From NCBI RefSeq assembly GCF_932526225.1, contig NC_064046.1, positions 15,017,408 through 15,081,407 on the forward strand: 64,000 bases of DNA. The letters run 5' to 3'. A model generated the notes under the pieces. The model searched no databases and was not told the origin of the DNA. It saw nothing but the letters and a program-made list of their open reading frames with translations. Source of the stretch: Nematostella vectensis (lineage: Eukaryota; Cnidaria; Anthozoa; Actiniaria; Edwardsiidae). Both the position numbers and the translations under genes were made by a program. Of the stretch, positions 1 to 8,274 are shown piece after piece. Numbering within the stretch: the first letter of the stretch is position 1; each line of letters starts with the position of its first letter.

Positions 1-112
1 CAGTGAAACAAAGTGTGATTGTTAAACGGTAATAGTTAATAAAACACAAAAAAGAACAATAGAATCAGATCACAACAAAGTGTAATACGCTAAAGCGTAG
101 TTCACGGGTTAA
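1..112. mobile_element. piggyBac-like MITE copy 1 (left end cut)
   Basis: The right end TTCACGGG-TTAA is intact (101-112). The left end reads CAGTGAA, matching the CCAGTGAA variant seen at 7803 instead of CCCGTGAA, so the terminal inverted repeat carries one mismatch. Confidence 0.6.
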
Positions 113-354
113 TGAAGGTTTTGACATTTCAACCTTACATCCGCATGAAATTAATGCCTAATATCGAGTGCCCTACAGTAAGTGTTTTGCAGTCAAGTTG
201 TTTTCTGTTCAAATTTTCTTCATTTTGTTTGTTATTTATGAGGAACGAGATGAGCTCTACAAGGCCAAGAAGAAATATTTATTGCTCATCTAAATTATAC
301 AAGTAAATAATGATATTAAAAAAGAATTACTGTAAGTAATTAGAGTGGTTTTCA
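113..354 (+). repeat. Duplicated MITE flank with a new junction
   Basis: This follows the normal right flank of the element to about 209, then jumps through a short filler (CAAATTTT) to sequence normally found ~300 bp before the next element (CTTCATTTTGTTTG onward). It is the signature of a local tandem duplication. The identical junction recurs at 8012/8013. It contains a copy of the 42 nt hairpin (249-290). No gene is seen. Confidence 0.85.
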
Positions 355-471
355 TTAACCCGTGAAACAAAGTGTGATTGTTAAACGGTAATAGTTAGTA
401 AAACACAAAAAAGAACAATAGAATCAGATCACAACAAAGTGTAATACGCTAAAGCGTAGTTCACGGGTTAA
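355..471. mobile_element. piggyBac-like MITE copy 1b (reference)
   Basis: A 117 bp block runs TTAA-CCCGTGAA to TTCACGGG-TTAA. The flank-inclusive inverted repeat is a perfect 16 bp (TTCATTAACCCGTGAA and its complement). TTAA target duplications and ends starting CCC are typical of the piggyBac superfamily. The ~109 bp interior is non-coding and has a direct repeat of AACAAAGTGT and a short hairpin ACGCT-AA-AGCGT. It is non-autonomous, with no transposase in the window. The family assignment is inference from the ends. Confidence 0.65.
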
Positions 472-658
472 TGAAGGTTTTGACATTTCAACCTTACATC
501 CGCATGAAATTAATGCCTAATATCGAGTGCCCTACAGTAAGTGTTTTGCAGTCAAGTTGTTTTCTGTTAGTAGGTAAAAAATTATTCTAAATAATAGTAA
601 TCATAGCTATGGTCACCACTTACACATATAGCACTTGTAATGAAAAGAAAGAAAAAAA

Positions 659-680
659 ATATATATATATATATATATAT
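659..680. repeat. TA microsatellite, 11 dinucleotides
   Basis: Uninterrupted alternating AT before TGCAGTCAA. The tract occurs at this place in every unit but varies from about two or three to nearly twenty dinucleotides. Confidence 0.95.
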
Positions 681-805
681 GCAGTCAATCAACAGAATTG
701 CATGATAACCTTGAATATATTGAATAAAGGACTGCAAAAAAACATCTTTTGTACTAGTTGCTTGAATTGACCCTTGGCTATTTTTAGCTGAATTCCCCTC
801 CCCCT

Positions 806-868
806 CTAAAAAAGAAAAAAATAATAATAATAGAACAAAACTAAAAAGAAAACAAACACAACAGAGAC
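806..868 (+). repeat. A-rich tract with AAT trinucleotides
   Basis: A nearly pyrimidine-free strand with poly-A stretches and three to five AAT repeats, preceded by CCCCTCCCCCT. The trinucleotide number changes between units. It could be a fossil poly-A tail of a retroelement, but nothing upstream supports this. Confidence 0.7.
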
Positions 869-913
869 CCCCACCAACAATTTTGATTTTTTTTACTTTC
901 CTTTAAAAGGGGA

Positions 914-957
914 GTGTCATGGTTAAGAGATTTGCAATAGCTCTAGAGCCCTGACAC
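914..957. repeat. Inverted repeat GTGTCA / TGACAC with A-box-like interior
   Basis: Six-base arms close a 44 nt segment. Its interior starts TGGTTAAGAGA, which fits the Pol III A box at 10 of 11 positions. No B box lies nearby. The right arm is broken in unit 16 (CTTACAC), so the pairing is not strictly kept. Confidence 0.5.
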
Positions 958-1382
958 AATGAACTTCAGTGAAATTCTAATAGTGACTTATGAGCTTTTG
1001 GTACATGTGGGAGACTTTAAACAAAACAAAAAAAAAATGACCGCAAACTGTCCATTAACATAGTTTTCAATATAATATTGCATATTATTTAATAAGGTAT
1101 TGACAGCTTTTTAAAAGTTCAACTGTTTGTTGACACTTAAAAGCCTACAATAATCACTGACTCCAGACATGCGCAGTACTATGTTGCTGCCCCTTTAAAG
1201 TAAAATACAGCTTTACTTAGTCAGCGTAGACAAAATTGCGGATTTTGTCAATATTCTAATATGAAGATGTCAATATTCTCCCCACTTACGTCTTTATTTC
1301 TATTTATTTTATGCTTTTCACATGATACCTAAACAGCGTCTTTTTTCTTCGCTAATTTGATTTCATGTACACAATAAAAGAG
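958..1382 (+). other. Spacer upstream of the GC-rich block
   Basis: AT-rich and non-coding. It includes an inverted repeat AAGTAAA/TTTACTT (1198-1218) and a direct repeat TGTCAATATTCT at 1246-1257 and 1268-1279. A TATA-like TTTATTTTATG is near 1304. No canonical snRNA promoter element is recognised. Confidence 0.6.
1198..1218. repeat. Inverted repeat AAGTAAA / TTTACTT
   Basis: Perfect 7 bp arms with a 7 nt loop. In units 10-13 and 17 the right arm reads TTCACTT with no matching change, so pairing is not conserved. Confidence 0.6.
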
Positions 1383-1446
1383 ATGCGCCCGTGCGCATGG
1401 CGAGTCCCCAAGGGACCCAAGACGCCCAAATAGACCTCTATTTTTT
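1383..1446 (+). ncRNA. Short two-hairpin module ending in a T-run
   Basis: A first hairpin ATGCGC-CCGT-GCGCAT (1383-1398) is followed by a nested one: GGCG (1399-1402) pairs with CGCC, enclosing GTCCC-CAA-GGGAC. The module ends in T6 (1441-1446; T5-T8 in other units), which would stop Pol III. The first hairpin shows paired base changes between copies. It may be a small RNA of its own or a 5' structured flank of the cassette; no promoter of its own is identified. Confidence 0.35.
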
Positions 1447-1474
1447 GTCATCCACAATCTCGGCTAGCTGTGCG

Positions 1475-1485
1475 TGGCGTAACCG
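1475..1485 (+). promoter_or_regulatory. Pol III A box
   Basis: TGGCGTAACCG matches all fixed positions of the A-box consensus. It is unchanged in every cassette except unit 15 (TGGCGTACCCG). Confidence 0.6.
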
Positions 1486-1641
1486 TATTACAGACCTGGG
1501 ATCCTGGTTATTGTCCTCCCCATTAATGCGCGGGTTGGGATAACCTTGCAAGAGTGTTGTACAGCATATTCGCTCGGAAATATCGGTGCTTGGGGCCTTC
1601 GGGTTCTTTACAGCCTTCCGTAAAAGCCTTGTGCTGCCATA

Positions 1642-1711
1642 CCGATTGGGTAATCCGTATGTATGGTTTCCGTTTTGTTCTTCAGACCGGGTTCGATCCC
1701 AGGCCAATGGG
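1642..1711 (+). ncRNA. tRNA-like 3' domain
   Basis: A 70 nt segment is closed by CCGATTGG pairing with CCAATGGG (7 of 8 pairs, one G-G mismatch). It has a T-arm-like hairpin around TTCGATC whose stem has one mismatch or bulge. No convincing anticodon stem or D-arm is present, so it is not a normal tRNA. The fold competes with the hairpin at 1639-1660. Confidence 0.45.
1690..1700 (+). promoter_or_regulatory. Pol III B box
   Basis: GGTTCGATCCC is a full consensus B box, 12 nt before the T-run. It is identical in 29 of 31 cassettes; units 29 and 31 read GGTTCGGTCCC. Confidence 0.7.
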
Positions 1712-1712
1712 C

Positions 1713-1721
1713 TTTTTTTTT
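1713..1721 (+). terminator. Pol III terminator T9
   Basis: The T-run directly follows the tRNA-like domain. All 31 complete cassettes keep at least seven T here (T7-T11). Confidence 0.7.
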
Positions 1722-1727
1722 AATTCG

Positions 1728-1735
1728 TTTTTTTT
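1728..1735 (+). terminator. Second (back-up) T-run
   Basis: T8 lies 6 nt after the first terminator. It is kept in every complete unit, though interrupted by a G in units 17, 30 and 32 (still at least T4). Confidence 0.5.
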
Positions 1736-1766
1736 CTTTGTGCTGGACCCCCTTAATCCTGATAGG

Positions 1767-1778
1767 TTTTGCGCAAAA
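1767..1778. repeat. 12 bp perfect palindrome TTTTGCGCAAAA
   Basis: Located about 45 bp downstream of the terminator and present unchanged in every complete unit I read. It could be a protein-binding site; no family is assigned. Confidence 0.7.
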
Positions 1779-1850
1779 ATAATAAAAAAAGTGAGTTTGC
1801 AAAATAAGCTTGCTAGAGTTATTGATTATATGTATTCAATTTGTTCCTAG

Positions 1851-2158
1851 GAAGTTAACAAAAAACACAAAGCAAAGAGTTTGAGGAAGTAAACAAGTAT
1901 GCGAACTTTAATGTTCTATTTGAAGGGGCGCATTTTGTACAGGGAAGCTAACATAGAATGCTTAACTGGTGGAGAGGGGAGAGGTAACAGTTTATTGAGC
2001 ATAATTTCAACAATAGCATGGGGAAGGGAGGGGCACTCTATTCATACAATATTGCAGTTGTTACCTATTATTAAATAAGTTTGTAAGATATATTTGTTTA
2101 TTAAGCAAGGTCTATTTCTGAGACAAGCAAACTCAAGTAAGAGCTGTTGAAATAACAG
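1851..2158 (+). other. Exon-like interval between splice-like motifs
   Basis: A pyrimidine-rich acceptor-like TTGTTCCTAG precedes this interval and AACAG|GTGAGT (full 5' splice consensus) follows it, 308 bp apart. The interval has stops in all frames, so it would be non-coding. It contains a G-rich stretch (about 1969-2033, runs GGGG-AA-GGG-A-GGGG). This may be chance. Confidence 0.2.
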
Positions 2159-2262
2159 GTGAGTGTTGAAAAAAAACAATTATCTGATTAGAAAACTAAT
2201 GTAGATTCCTTTGCACCAAATTAAGAACAAACTTCATTTTGTTTGTTATTTATGAGGAACGA

Positions 2263-2304
2263 GATGAGCTCTACAAGGCCAAGAAGAAATATGTATTGCT
2301 CATC
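2263..2304. repeat. 42 nt hairpin GATGAGC / GCTCATC
   Basis: Perfect 7 bp arms close a 28 nt loop, about 65 bp before the next miniature element. Both arms change together in units 9 and 11 (GATAAGC/GCTTATC). Confidence 0.6.
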
Positions 2305-2368
2305 TAAATTATAAAAGTAAATAATGATATTAAAAAAGAATTACTGTAAGTAATTAGAGTGGTTTTCA

Positions 2369-2485
2369 TTAACCCGTGAAACAAAGTGTGATTGTTAAAC
2401 GGTAATAGTTAGTAAAACACAAAAAAGAACAATAGAATCAGATCACAACAAAGTGTAATACGCTAAAGCGTAGTTCACGGGTTAA
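2369..2485. mobile_element. piggyBac-like MITE copy 2
   Basis: Both TTAA sites and both 8 bp ends are intact; type A interior (AGAACAAT, CACAAC). Confidence 0.65.
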
Positions 2486-3444
2486 TGAAGGTTTTGACAT
2501 TTCAACCTTACATCCGCATGAAATTAATGCCTAATATCAAGTGCCCTACAGTAAGTGTTTTGCAGTCAAGTTGTTTTCTGTTAGTAGGTAAAAACTTATT
2601 CTAAATAATAGTAATCATAGCTATGGTCACCACTTACACATATAGAACTTGTAATGAAAAGAAAGAAAAAATATATATATGCAGTCAAACAACAGAATTG
2701 CATGATAACCTTGAATATATTGAATAAATGACTGCAAAAAAACATCTTTTGTACTAGTTGCTTGAATTGACCCTTGGCTATTTTTAGCTGACTTCCCCTC
2801 CCCCTCTAAAAAAGAAAATAATAATAATAATAGAACAAAACTAAAAAGAAAACAAACACAACAGAGACCCCCATCAACAATTTCGATTTTTTTTTACTTT
2901 TCTTAAAAAGGGGAGTGTCATGGATAAGAGATTTGCAATAGCTCTAGAGCCCTGACACAATGAACTTCAGTGAAATTCTAATACTGACTTATGAGCTTTT
3001 GGTACATGTGGGAGACTTTAAACAAGACAAAAAAAATGACCACAAACTGTCCATTAACATAGTTTTCAATATAATATTGCATATTATTTAATAAGGTATT
3101 GACAGCTTTTTAAAAGTTCAACTGTTTGTTGACACTTAAAAGCCTACAATAATCACTGACTCCAGACATGCGAAGTACTATGTTGCTGCCCCTTTAAAGT
3201 AAAATTTAGCTTTACTTAGTCAGCGTAGACAAATTGCGGATTTTGTCAATATTCTAATATGAAGAAGTCAATATTCTCCCCCCTTTCGTCTTTATTTCTA
3301 TTTATTTTATGATTTTCACATGATACCAAAACAGCGTCTTTTTTCTTCGCTAATTTGATGTCATGTACACAATAAAAGAGATGCGCCCGTGCGCATGGCG
3401 AGTCCCCAAGGGACCAAAGACGCCCAAATAGACCTCTATTTTTT

Positions 3445-3719
3445 GTCATCCACAATCTCGGCGAGCTGTGCGTGGCGTAATCGTATTACAGGCCTGGGAT
3501 CCTGGTTATTGTCCTCCCCATTAATGCGCGGGTTGGGATAACCTTGCAAGAGTGTTGTACAGCATATTCGCTCGGAAATATCGGTGCTTGGGGCCTTCGG
3601 GTTCTTTACAGCCTTCCGTAAAAGCCTTGTGCTGCCATACCGATTGGGTAATCCGTATGTATGGTTTCCGTTTTGTTCTTCAGACCGGGTTCGATCCCAG
3701 GCCAATGGGCTTTTTTTTT
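3445..3719 (+). ncRNA. Pol III-type cassette, unit 2
   Basis: A box 3473-3483 and B box 3688-3698 intact, T9 end. Close to consensus (CGGCGAG, ACAGGCC). Confidence 0.55.
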
Positions 3720-4369
3720 AATTCCTTTTTTTTTTCTTTGTGCTGGACCCCCTTAATCCTGATAGGTTTTGCGCAAAAATAATAAAAACAAGTGAGTTTG
3801 CAAAATAAGCTTGCTAGATTTATTGATTATATGTATTCAATTTGTTCCTAGGAAGTTAACAAAAAACACAAAGCAAAGAGTTTGAGGAAGTAAACAAGTA
3901 TGCGAACTTTAATGTTCTATTTGAAGGGGCGCATTTTGTACAGGGAAGCATACATAGAATGCTTAACTGGTGGAGAGGGGAGAGGTAACAGTTTATTGAG
4001 CATAATGTCAACAATAGCAGGGGGAAGGGAGGGGCACTCTCTTCATACAATATTGCAGTTGTTACCTATTATTAAATAAGTTTGTAAGATATATTTGTTT
4101 ATTAAGCAAGGTCTATTTCTGAGACAAGCAAACTCAAGTAAGGCTGTTGAAATAACAGGTGAGTGTTAAAAGAAAAACAATTATCTGATTAGAAAACTAC
4201 TGTAGATTCCTTTTCACCAAAATAAGAACAAACTTCATTTTGTTTGTTATTTATGCGGAACGAGATGAGCTCTACAAAGCCATAAAGAAATATATATTGC
4301 TCATCTAAATTATACAAGTAAATAATAATATTAAAAAAGAACTACTGTAAGTAATTAGAGTGGTTTTCA

Positions 4370-4486
4370 TTAACCCGTGAAACAAAGTGTGATAGTTAAA
4401 CGGTAATAGTTAGTAAAACACAAAAAAGTACAATAGAATCAGATCACCACAAAGTGTAATACGCTAAAGCGTAGTTCACGGGTTAA
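4370..4486. mobile_element. piggyBac-like MITE copy 3
   Basis: Ends intact; type B interior (AGTACAAT, CACCAC). Confidence 0.65.
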
Positions 4487-5451
4487 TGAAGGTTTTGACA
4501 TTTCAACCTTACATCCACATGAAAGTAATGCCTAATATCGAGTGCCCTACAGTAAGTGTTTTGCAGTCAAGTTGTTTTCTGTTAGTAGGTAAAAAAATAT
4601 TCTAAATAATAGTAATCATAGCTATGGTCACAACTTACACATATAGAACTTGTAATAAAAAGAAAGAAAAAAATATATATATATATGCAGTCAATCAACA
4701 GAATTGCATGATAACCTTGAATATATTGAATAAAGGACTGCAAAAAAACATCTTTTGTACTAGTTGCTTGAATTGACCCTTGGCTATTTTTAGCTGAATT
4801 CCCCTCCCCCTCTAAAAAAGAAAATAATAATAATAATAGAACAAAACTAAAAAGAAAACAAACACAACAGAGACCCCCACCAACAATTTTGATTTTTTTT
4901 ACTTTCCTTTAAAAGGGGAGTGTCATGGTTAAGAGATTTGCAATAGCTCTAGAGCCCTGACACAATGAACTTCAGTGAAATTCTAATACTGACTTATGAG
5001 CTTTTGGTACATGTGGGAGACTTTAAACAAAATAAAAAAAAATGACCACAAACTGTCAATTAACATAGTTTTCAATATAATATTGCATATTATTTAATAA
5101 GGTATTGACAGCTTTTAAAAAGTTCAACTGTTTGTTGACACTTAAAAGCCTACAATAAACACTGACTCCAGACATGCGCAGTACTATGTTGCTGCCCCTT
5201 TAAAGTAAAATACAGCTTTACTTAGTCAGTGTAGACAAAATTGCGGATTTTGTCAATATTCTAATATGAAGATGTCAATATTCTCCCCCCTTTCGTCTTT
5301 ATTTCTATTTATTTTATGATTTTCACATGATACCAAAACAGCGTCTTTTTTCTTCGCTAATTTGATGTCATGTACACAATAAAAGAGATGCGCCCGTGCG
5401 CATGGCGAGTCCCCAAGGGACCCAAGACGCCCAAATAGACCTCTATTTTTT

Positions 5452-5507
5452 GTCATCCACAATCTCGGCTAGCTGTGCGTGGCGTAACCGTATTACAGGC
5501 CATCTTC
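5452..5507 (+). pseudogene. Truncated Pol III-type cassette, unit 3
   Basis: Only the 5' part remains, with the A box at 5480-5490. B box, tRNA-like domain and both terminators are deleted. The upstream two-hairpin module with its T6 is intact, so this unit separates the two modules. Confidence 0.8.
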
Positions 5508-5785
5508 TATTTGTTTATTAAGCAAGGTCTATTTCTGAGACAAGCAAACTCAAGTAAGGCTGTTGAAATAACAGGTGAGTGTTAAAAGAAAAACAATTAT
5601 CTGATTAGAAAACTACTGTAGATTCCTTTGCACAAAAATAAGAACAAACTTCATTTTGTTTGTTATTTATGAGGAACGAGATGAGCTCTACAAAGTCATA
5701 AAGAAATATGTATTGCTCATCTAAATTATACAAGTAAATAATAATATTAAAAAAGAACTACTGTAAGTAATTAGAGTGCTTTTCA

Positions 5786-5902
5786 TTAACCCGTGAAACA
5801 AAGTGTGATACTTAAACGGTAATAGTTAGTAAAACACAAAAAAGTACAATAGAATCAGATCACCACAAAGTGTAATACGGTAAAGCGTAGTTCACGGGTT
5901 AA
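5786..5902. mobile_element. piggyBac-like MITE copy 4
   Basis: Ends intact. The internal hairpin is broken (ACGGTAAAGCG for ACGCTAAAGCG). Type B interior. Confidence 0.65.
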
Positions 5903-6873
5903 TGAAGGTTTTGACATTTCAACCTTACATCCACATGAAAGTAATGCCTAATATCGAGTGCCCTACAGTAAGTGTTTTGCAGTCAAGTTGTTTTCTGTTA
6001 GTAGGTAAAAAAATATTCTAAATAATAGTAATCATAGCTATGGTCACCACTTACACATATAGAACTTGTAATGAAAAGAAAGAAAAAAAATAAATATATA
6101 TATGCAGTCAATCAACAGAATTGCATGATAACCTTGAATATATTGAATAAATGATTGCAAAAAAACATCTTTTGTACTAGTTGTTTGAATTGACCCTTGG
6201 CTATTTTTAGCTGAATTCCCCTCCCCCTCTAAAAAATAAAATAATAATAATAATAATAGAACAAAACTAAAAAGAAAACAAACACAACAGAGACCCCCAC
6301 CAACAATTTTGATTTTTTTTCACTTTCCTTTAAAAGGGGAGTGTCATGGTTAAGAGATTTGCAATAGCTCTAGAGCCCTGACACAATGAACTTCAGTGAA
6401 ATTCTAATACTGACTTATGAGCTTTTGGTACATGTGGGAGACTTTAAACAAAACAAAAAAAAAATGACCACAAACTGTCAATTAACATAGTTTTCAATTT
6501 AATATTGTATATTATTTAATAAGGTATTGACAGCTTTTAAAAAGTTCAACTGTTTGTTGACACTTAAAAGCCTACAATAATCACTGACTCCAGACATGCG
6601 CAGTACTATGTTGCTGCCCCTTTAAAGTAAAATACAGCTTTACTTAGTCAGCGTAGACAAAATTGCGGATTTTGTCAATATTCTAATATGAAGATGTCAA
6701 TATTCTCCCCACTTTCGTCTTTATTTCTATTTATTTTATGATTTTCACATGATACCAAAACAGCGTCTTTTTTCTTCGCTAATTTGATGTCATGTACACA
6801 ATAAAAGAGATGCGCCCGTGCGCATGGCGAGTCCCCAAGGGACCCAAGACGCCCAAATAGACCTCTAATTTTT

Positions 6874-7148
6874 GTCATCCACAATCTCGGCTAGCTGTGC
6901 GTGGCGTAACCGTATTACAGACCTGGGATCCTGGTTATTGTCCTCCCCATTAATGCGCGGGTTGGGATAACCTTGCAAGAGTGTTGTACAGCATATTCGC
7001 TCGGAAATATCGGTGCTTGGGGCCTTCGGGTTCTTTACAGCCTTCCGTAAAAGCCTTGTGCTGCCATACCGATTGGGTAATCCGTATGTATGGTTTCCGT
7101 TTTGTTCTTCAGACCGGGTTCGATCCCAGGCCAATGGGCTTTTTTTTT
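6874..7148 (+). ncRNA. Pol III-type cassette, unit 4
   Basis: A box 6902-6912, B box 7117-7127, both intact. The upstream T-run is only T5. Confidence 0.55.
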
Positions 7149-7798
7149 AATTCGTTTTTTTTCTTTGTGCTGGACCCCCTTAATCCTGATAGGTTTTGCG
7201 CAAAAATAATAAAAAAAGTGAGTTTGCAAAATAAGCTTGTTAGTAGAGTTATTGATTATATGTATTCAATTTGTTCCTAGGAAGTTAACAAAAAACACAA
7301 AGCAAAGAGTTTGAGGAAGTAAACAAGTATGCGAACTTTAATGTTCTATTTGAAGGGGCGCATTTTGTACAGGGAAGCTAACATAGAATGCTTAACTGGT
7401 GGAGAGGGGAGAGGTAACAGTTTATTGAGCATAATTTCAACAATAGCATGGGGAAGGGAGGGGCACTCTATTCATACAATATTGCAGTTGTTACCTATTA
7501 TTAAATAAGTTTGTAAGATATATTTGTTTATTAAGCAAGGTCTATTTCTGAGACAAGCAAACTCAAGTAAGAGCTGTTGAAATAACAGGTGAGTGTGAAA
7601 AAAAAACAATAATCTGATTAGAAAACTAATTTAGATTCCTTTGCACCAAATTAAGAACAAACTTCATTTTGTTTGTTATTTATGAGGAACGAGATGAGCT
7701 CTACAAGGCCAAGAAGAAATATGTATTGCTCATCTAAATTATACAAGTAAATAATGATATTAAAAAAGAATTACTGTAAGTAATTAGAGTGGTTTTCA

Positions 7799-7915
7799 TT
7801 AACCAGTGAAACAAAGTGTGATTGTTAAACGGTAATAGTTAGTAAAACACAAAAAAGAACAATAGAATCAGATCACAACAAAGTGTAATACGCTAAAGCG
7901 TAGTTCACGGGTTAA
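7799..7915. mobile_element. piggyBac-like MITE copy 5
   Basis: Left end CCAGTGAA (one mismatch), right end intact; the same variant as the copy at the window start. Confidence 0.65.
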
Positions 7916-8157
7916 TGAAGGTTTTGACATTTCAACCTTACATCCGCATGAAATTAATGCCTAATATCGAGTGCCCTACAGTAAGTGTTTTGCAGTCGAG
8001 TTGTTTTCTGTTCAAATTTTCTTCATTTTGTTTGTTATTTATGAGGAACGAGATGAGCTCTACAAGGCCAAGAAGAAATATGTATTGCTCATCTAAATTA
8101 TACAAGTAAATAATGATATTAAAAAAGAATTACTGTAAGTAATTAGAGTGGTTTTCA

Positions 8158-8274
8158 TTAACCCGTGAAACAAAGTGTGATTGTTAAACGGTAATAGTTA
8201 GTAAAACACAAAAAAGAACAATAGAATCAGATCACAACAAAGTGTAATACGCTAAAGCGTAGTTCACGGGTTAA
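8158..8274. mobile_element. piggyBac-like MITE copy 5b
   Basis: Second element of the long unit; both ends intact, type A interior. Confidence 0.65.

Larger units (their letters stand above)
472..913 (+). other. AT-rich spacer of reference unit
   Basis: Holds unique AT-rich sequence, the TA microsatellite and an A-rich/AAT tract, then a run of eight T and a short C-rich stretch. No open frame or RNA gene is recognisable. The same spacer occurs in every unit with small indels. Confidence 0.7.
1447..1721 (+). ncRNA. Pol III-type RNA cassette, unit 1 (reference)
   Basis: The A box TGGCGTAACCG (1475-1485) fits the consensus TRGYNNARNNG fully. The B box GGTTCGATCCC (1690-1700) fits GWTCRANNC fully, and T9 follows at 1713-1721. 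The A-B spacing of 215 bp is longer than in a tRNA gene but within the known range of TFIIIC binding. Predicted hairpins: GGTTAT/ATAACC (1506-1545), CC-TTCG-GG (1596-1603), TTTAC/GTAAA, and ATAC-C-GATT-GGGT-AATC-C-GTAT (1639-1660). A tRNA-like 3' domain covers 1642-1711. It is not 5S, U6, 7SL or 7SK as far as I can recognise. It may be a functional ncRNA gene or a fixed tRNA-derived SINE; expression is unknown. Confidence 0.55.
1..2368 (+). repeat. Unit 1 (left end cut, long form)
   Basis: The window opens a few bases inside the first miniature element. The unit is long because a 359 bp segment is duplicated, giving a second element at 355-471. It holds (AT)11 at 659-680, the cassette at 1447-1721 and a type A 3' spacer. 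It is the reference for the sub-feature entries below. Confidence 0.95.
2369..4369 (+). repeat. Unit 2
   Basis: 2001 bp. The 3' spacer is type B (AAAGCCATAAAG, GAACTACTG) but begins with the type A sequence AAGATATATTTG, so it is a mosaic near 4090-4140. Confidence 0.95.
4370..5785 (+). repeat. Unit 3 (deleted, 1416 bp)
   Basis: About 585 bp shorter than a normal unit. Normal sequence stops inside the cassette at about 5501 and resumes in the 3' spacer (TATTTGTTTATTAAG), with a few unmatched bases (ATCTTC) at the joint. Spacer type B. Confidence 0.95.
5786..7798 (+). repeat. Unit 4
   Basis: 2013 bp, type A 3' spacer. Its cassette and spacer are the closest match to those of unit 1 (shared GGCTAGC, ACAGACC). 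Confidence 0.95.

Noticed and set aside
1438-1707. Conserved minus-strand open frame of ~89 codons over the cassette, repeated in most units
   Set aside because: It opens with TTG, not ATG, and its frame is a reverse reading of the B box region (a common artefact of tRNA-derived repeats). Differences between copies are mostly amino-acid changing, unit 27 has an in-frame stop, and unit 9 and others run through the stop.
1642-1711. A normal tRNA gene
   Set aside because: No acceptable anticodon stem-loop or D-arm, and mismatches in both the acceptor-like and T-like stems.
1690-1711. CENP-B box marking a centromeric satellite
   Set aside because: TTCG occurs but the required A and CGGG spacing does not fit.
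1447-1721. 5S rRNA, U6, 7SL, 7SK, RNase P or MRP RNA
   Set aside because: None of the conserved sequence blocks I know for these RNAs is present. A CC-TTCG-GG loop alone is not diagnostic.
1554-1850. Plus-strand frames across the cassette and T-runs
   Set aside because: Length changes with the T-run length from unit to unit, so the frame is not conserved.
1969-2033. Conserved G-quadruplex
   Set aside because: Only three close G-runs, and many units disrupt them (GGGGGAAGAGAGGGG), so there is no sign of conservation.
2263-2286. Plus-strand codons reading D-E-L-Y-K, like the tail of green fluorescent protein
   Set aside because: Only five residues, no upstream similarity, and the frame is closed by stops. 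Treated as chance.
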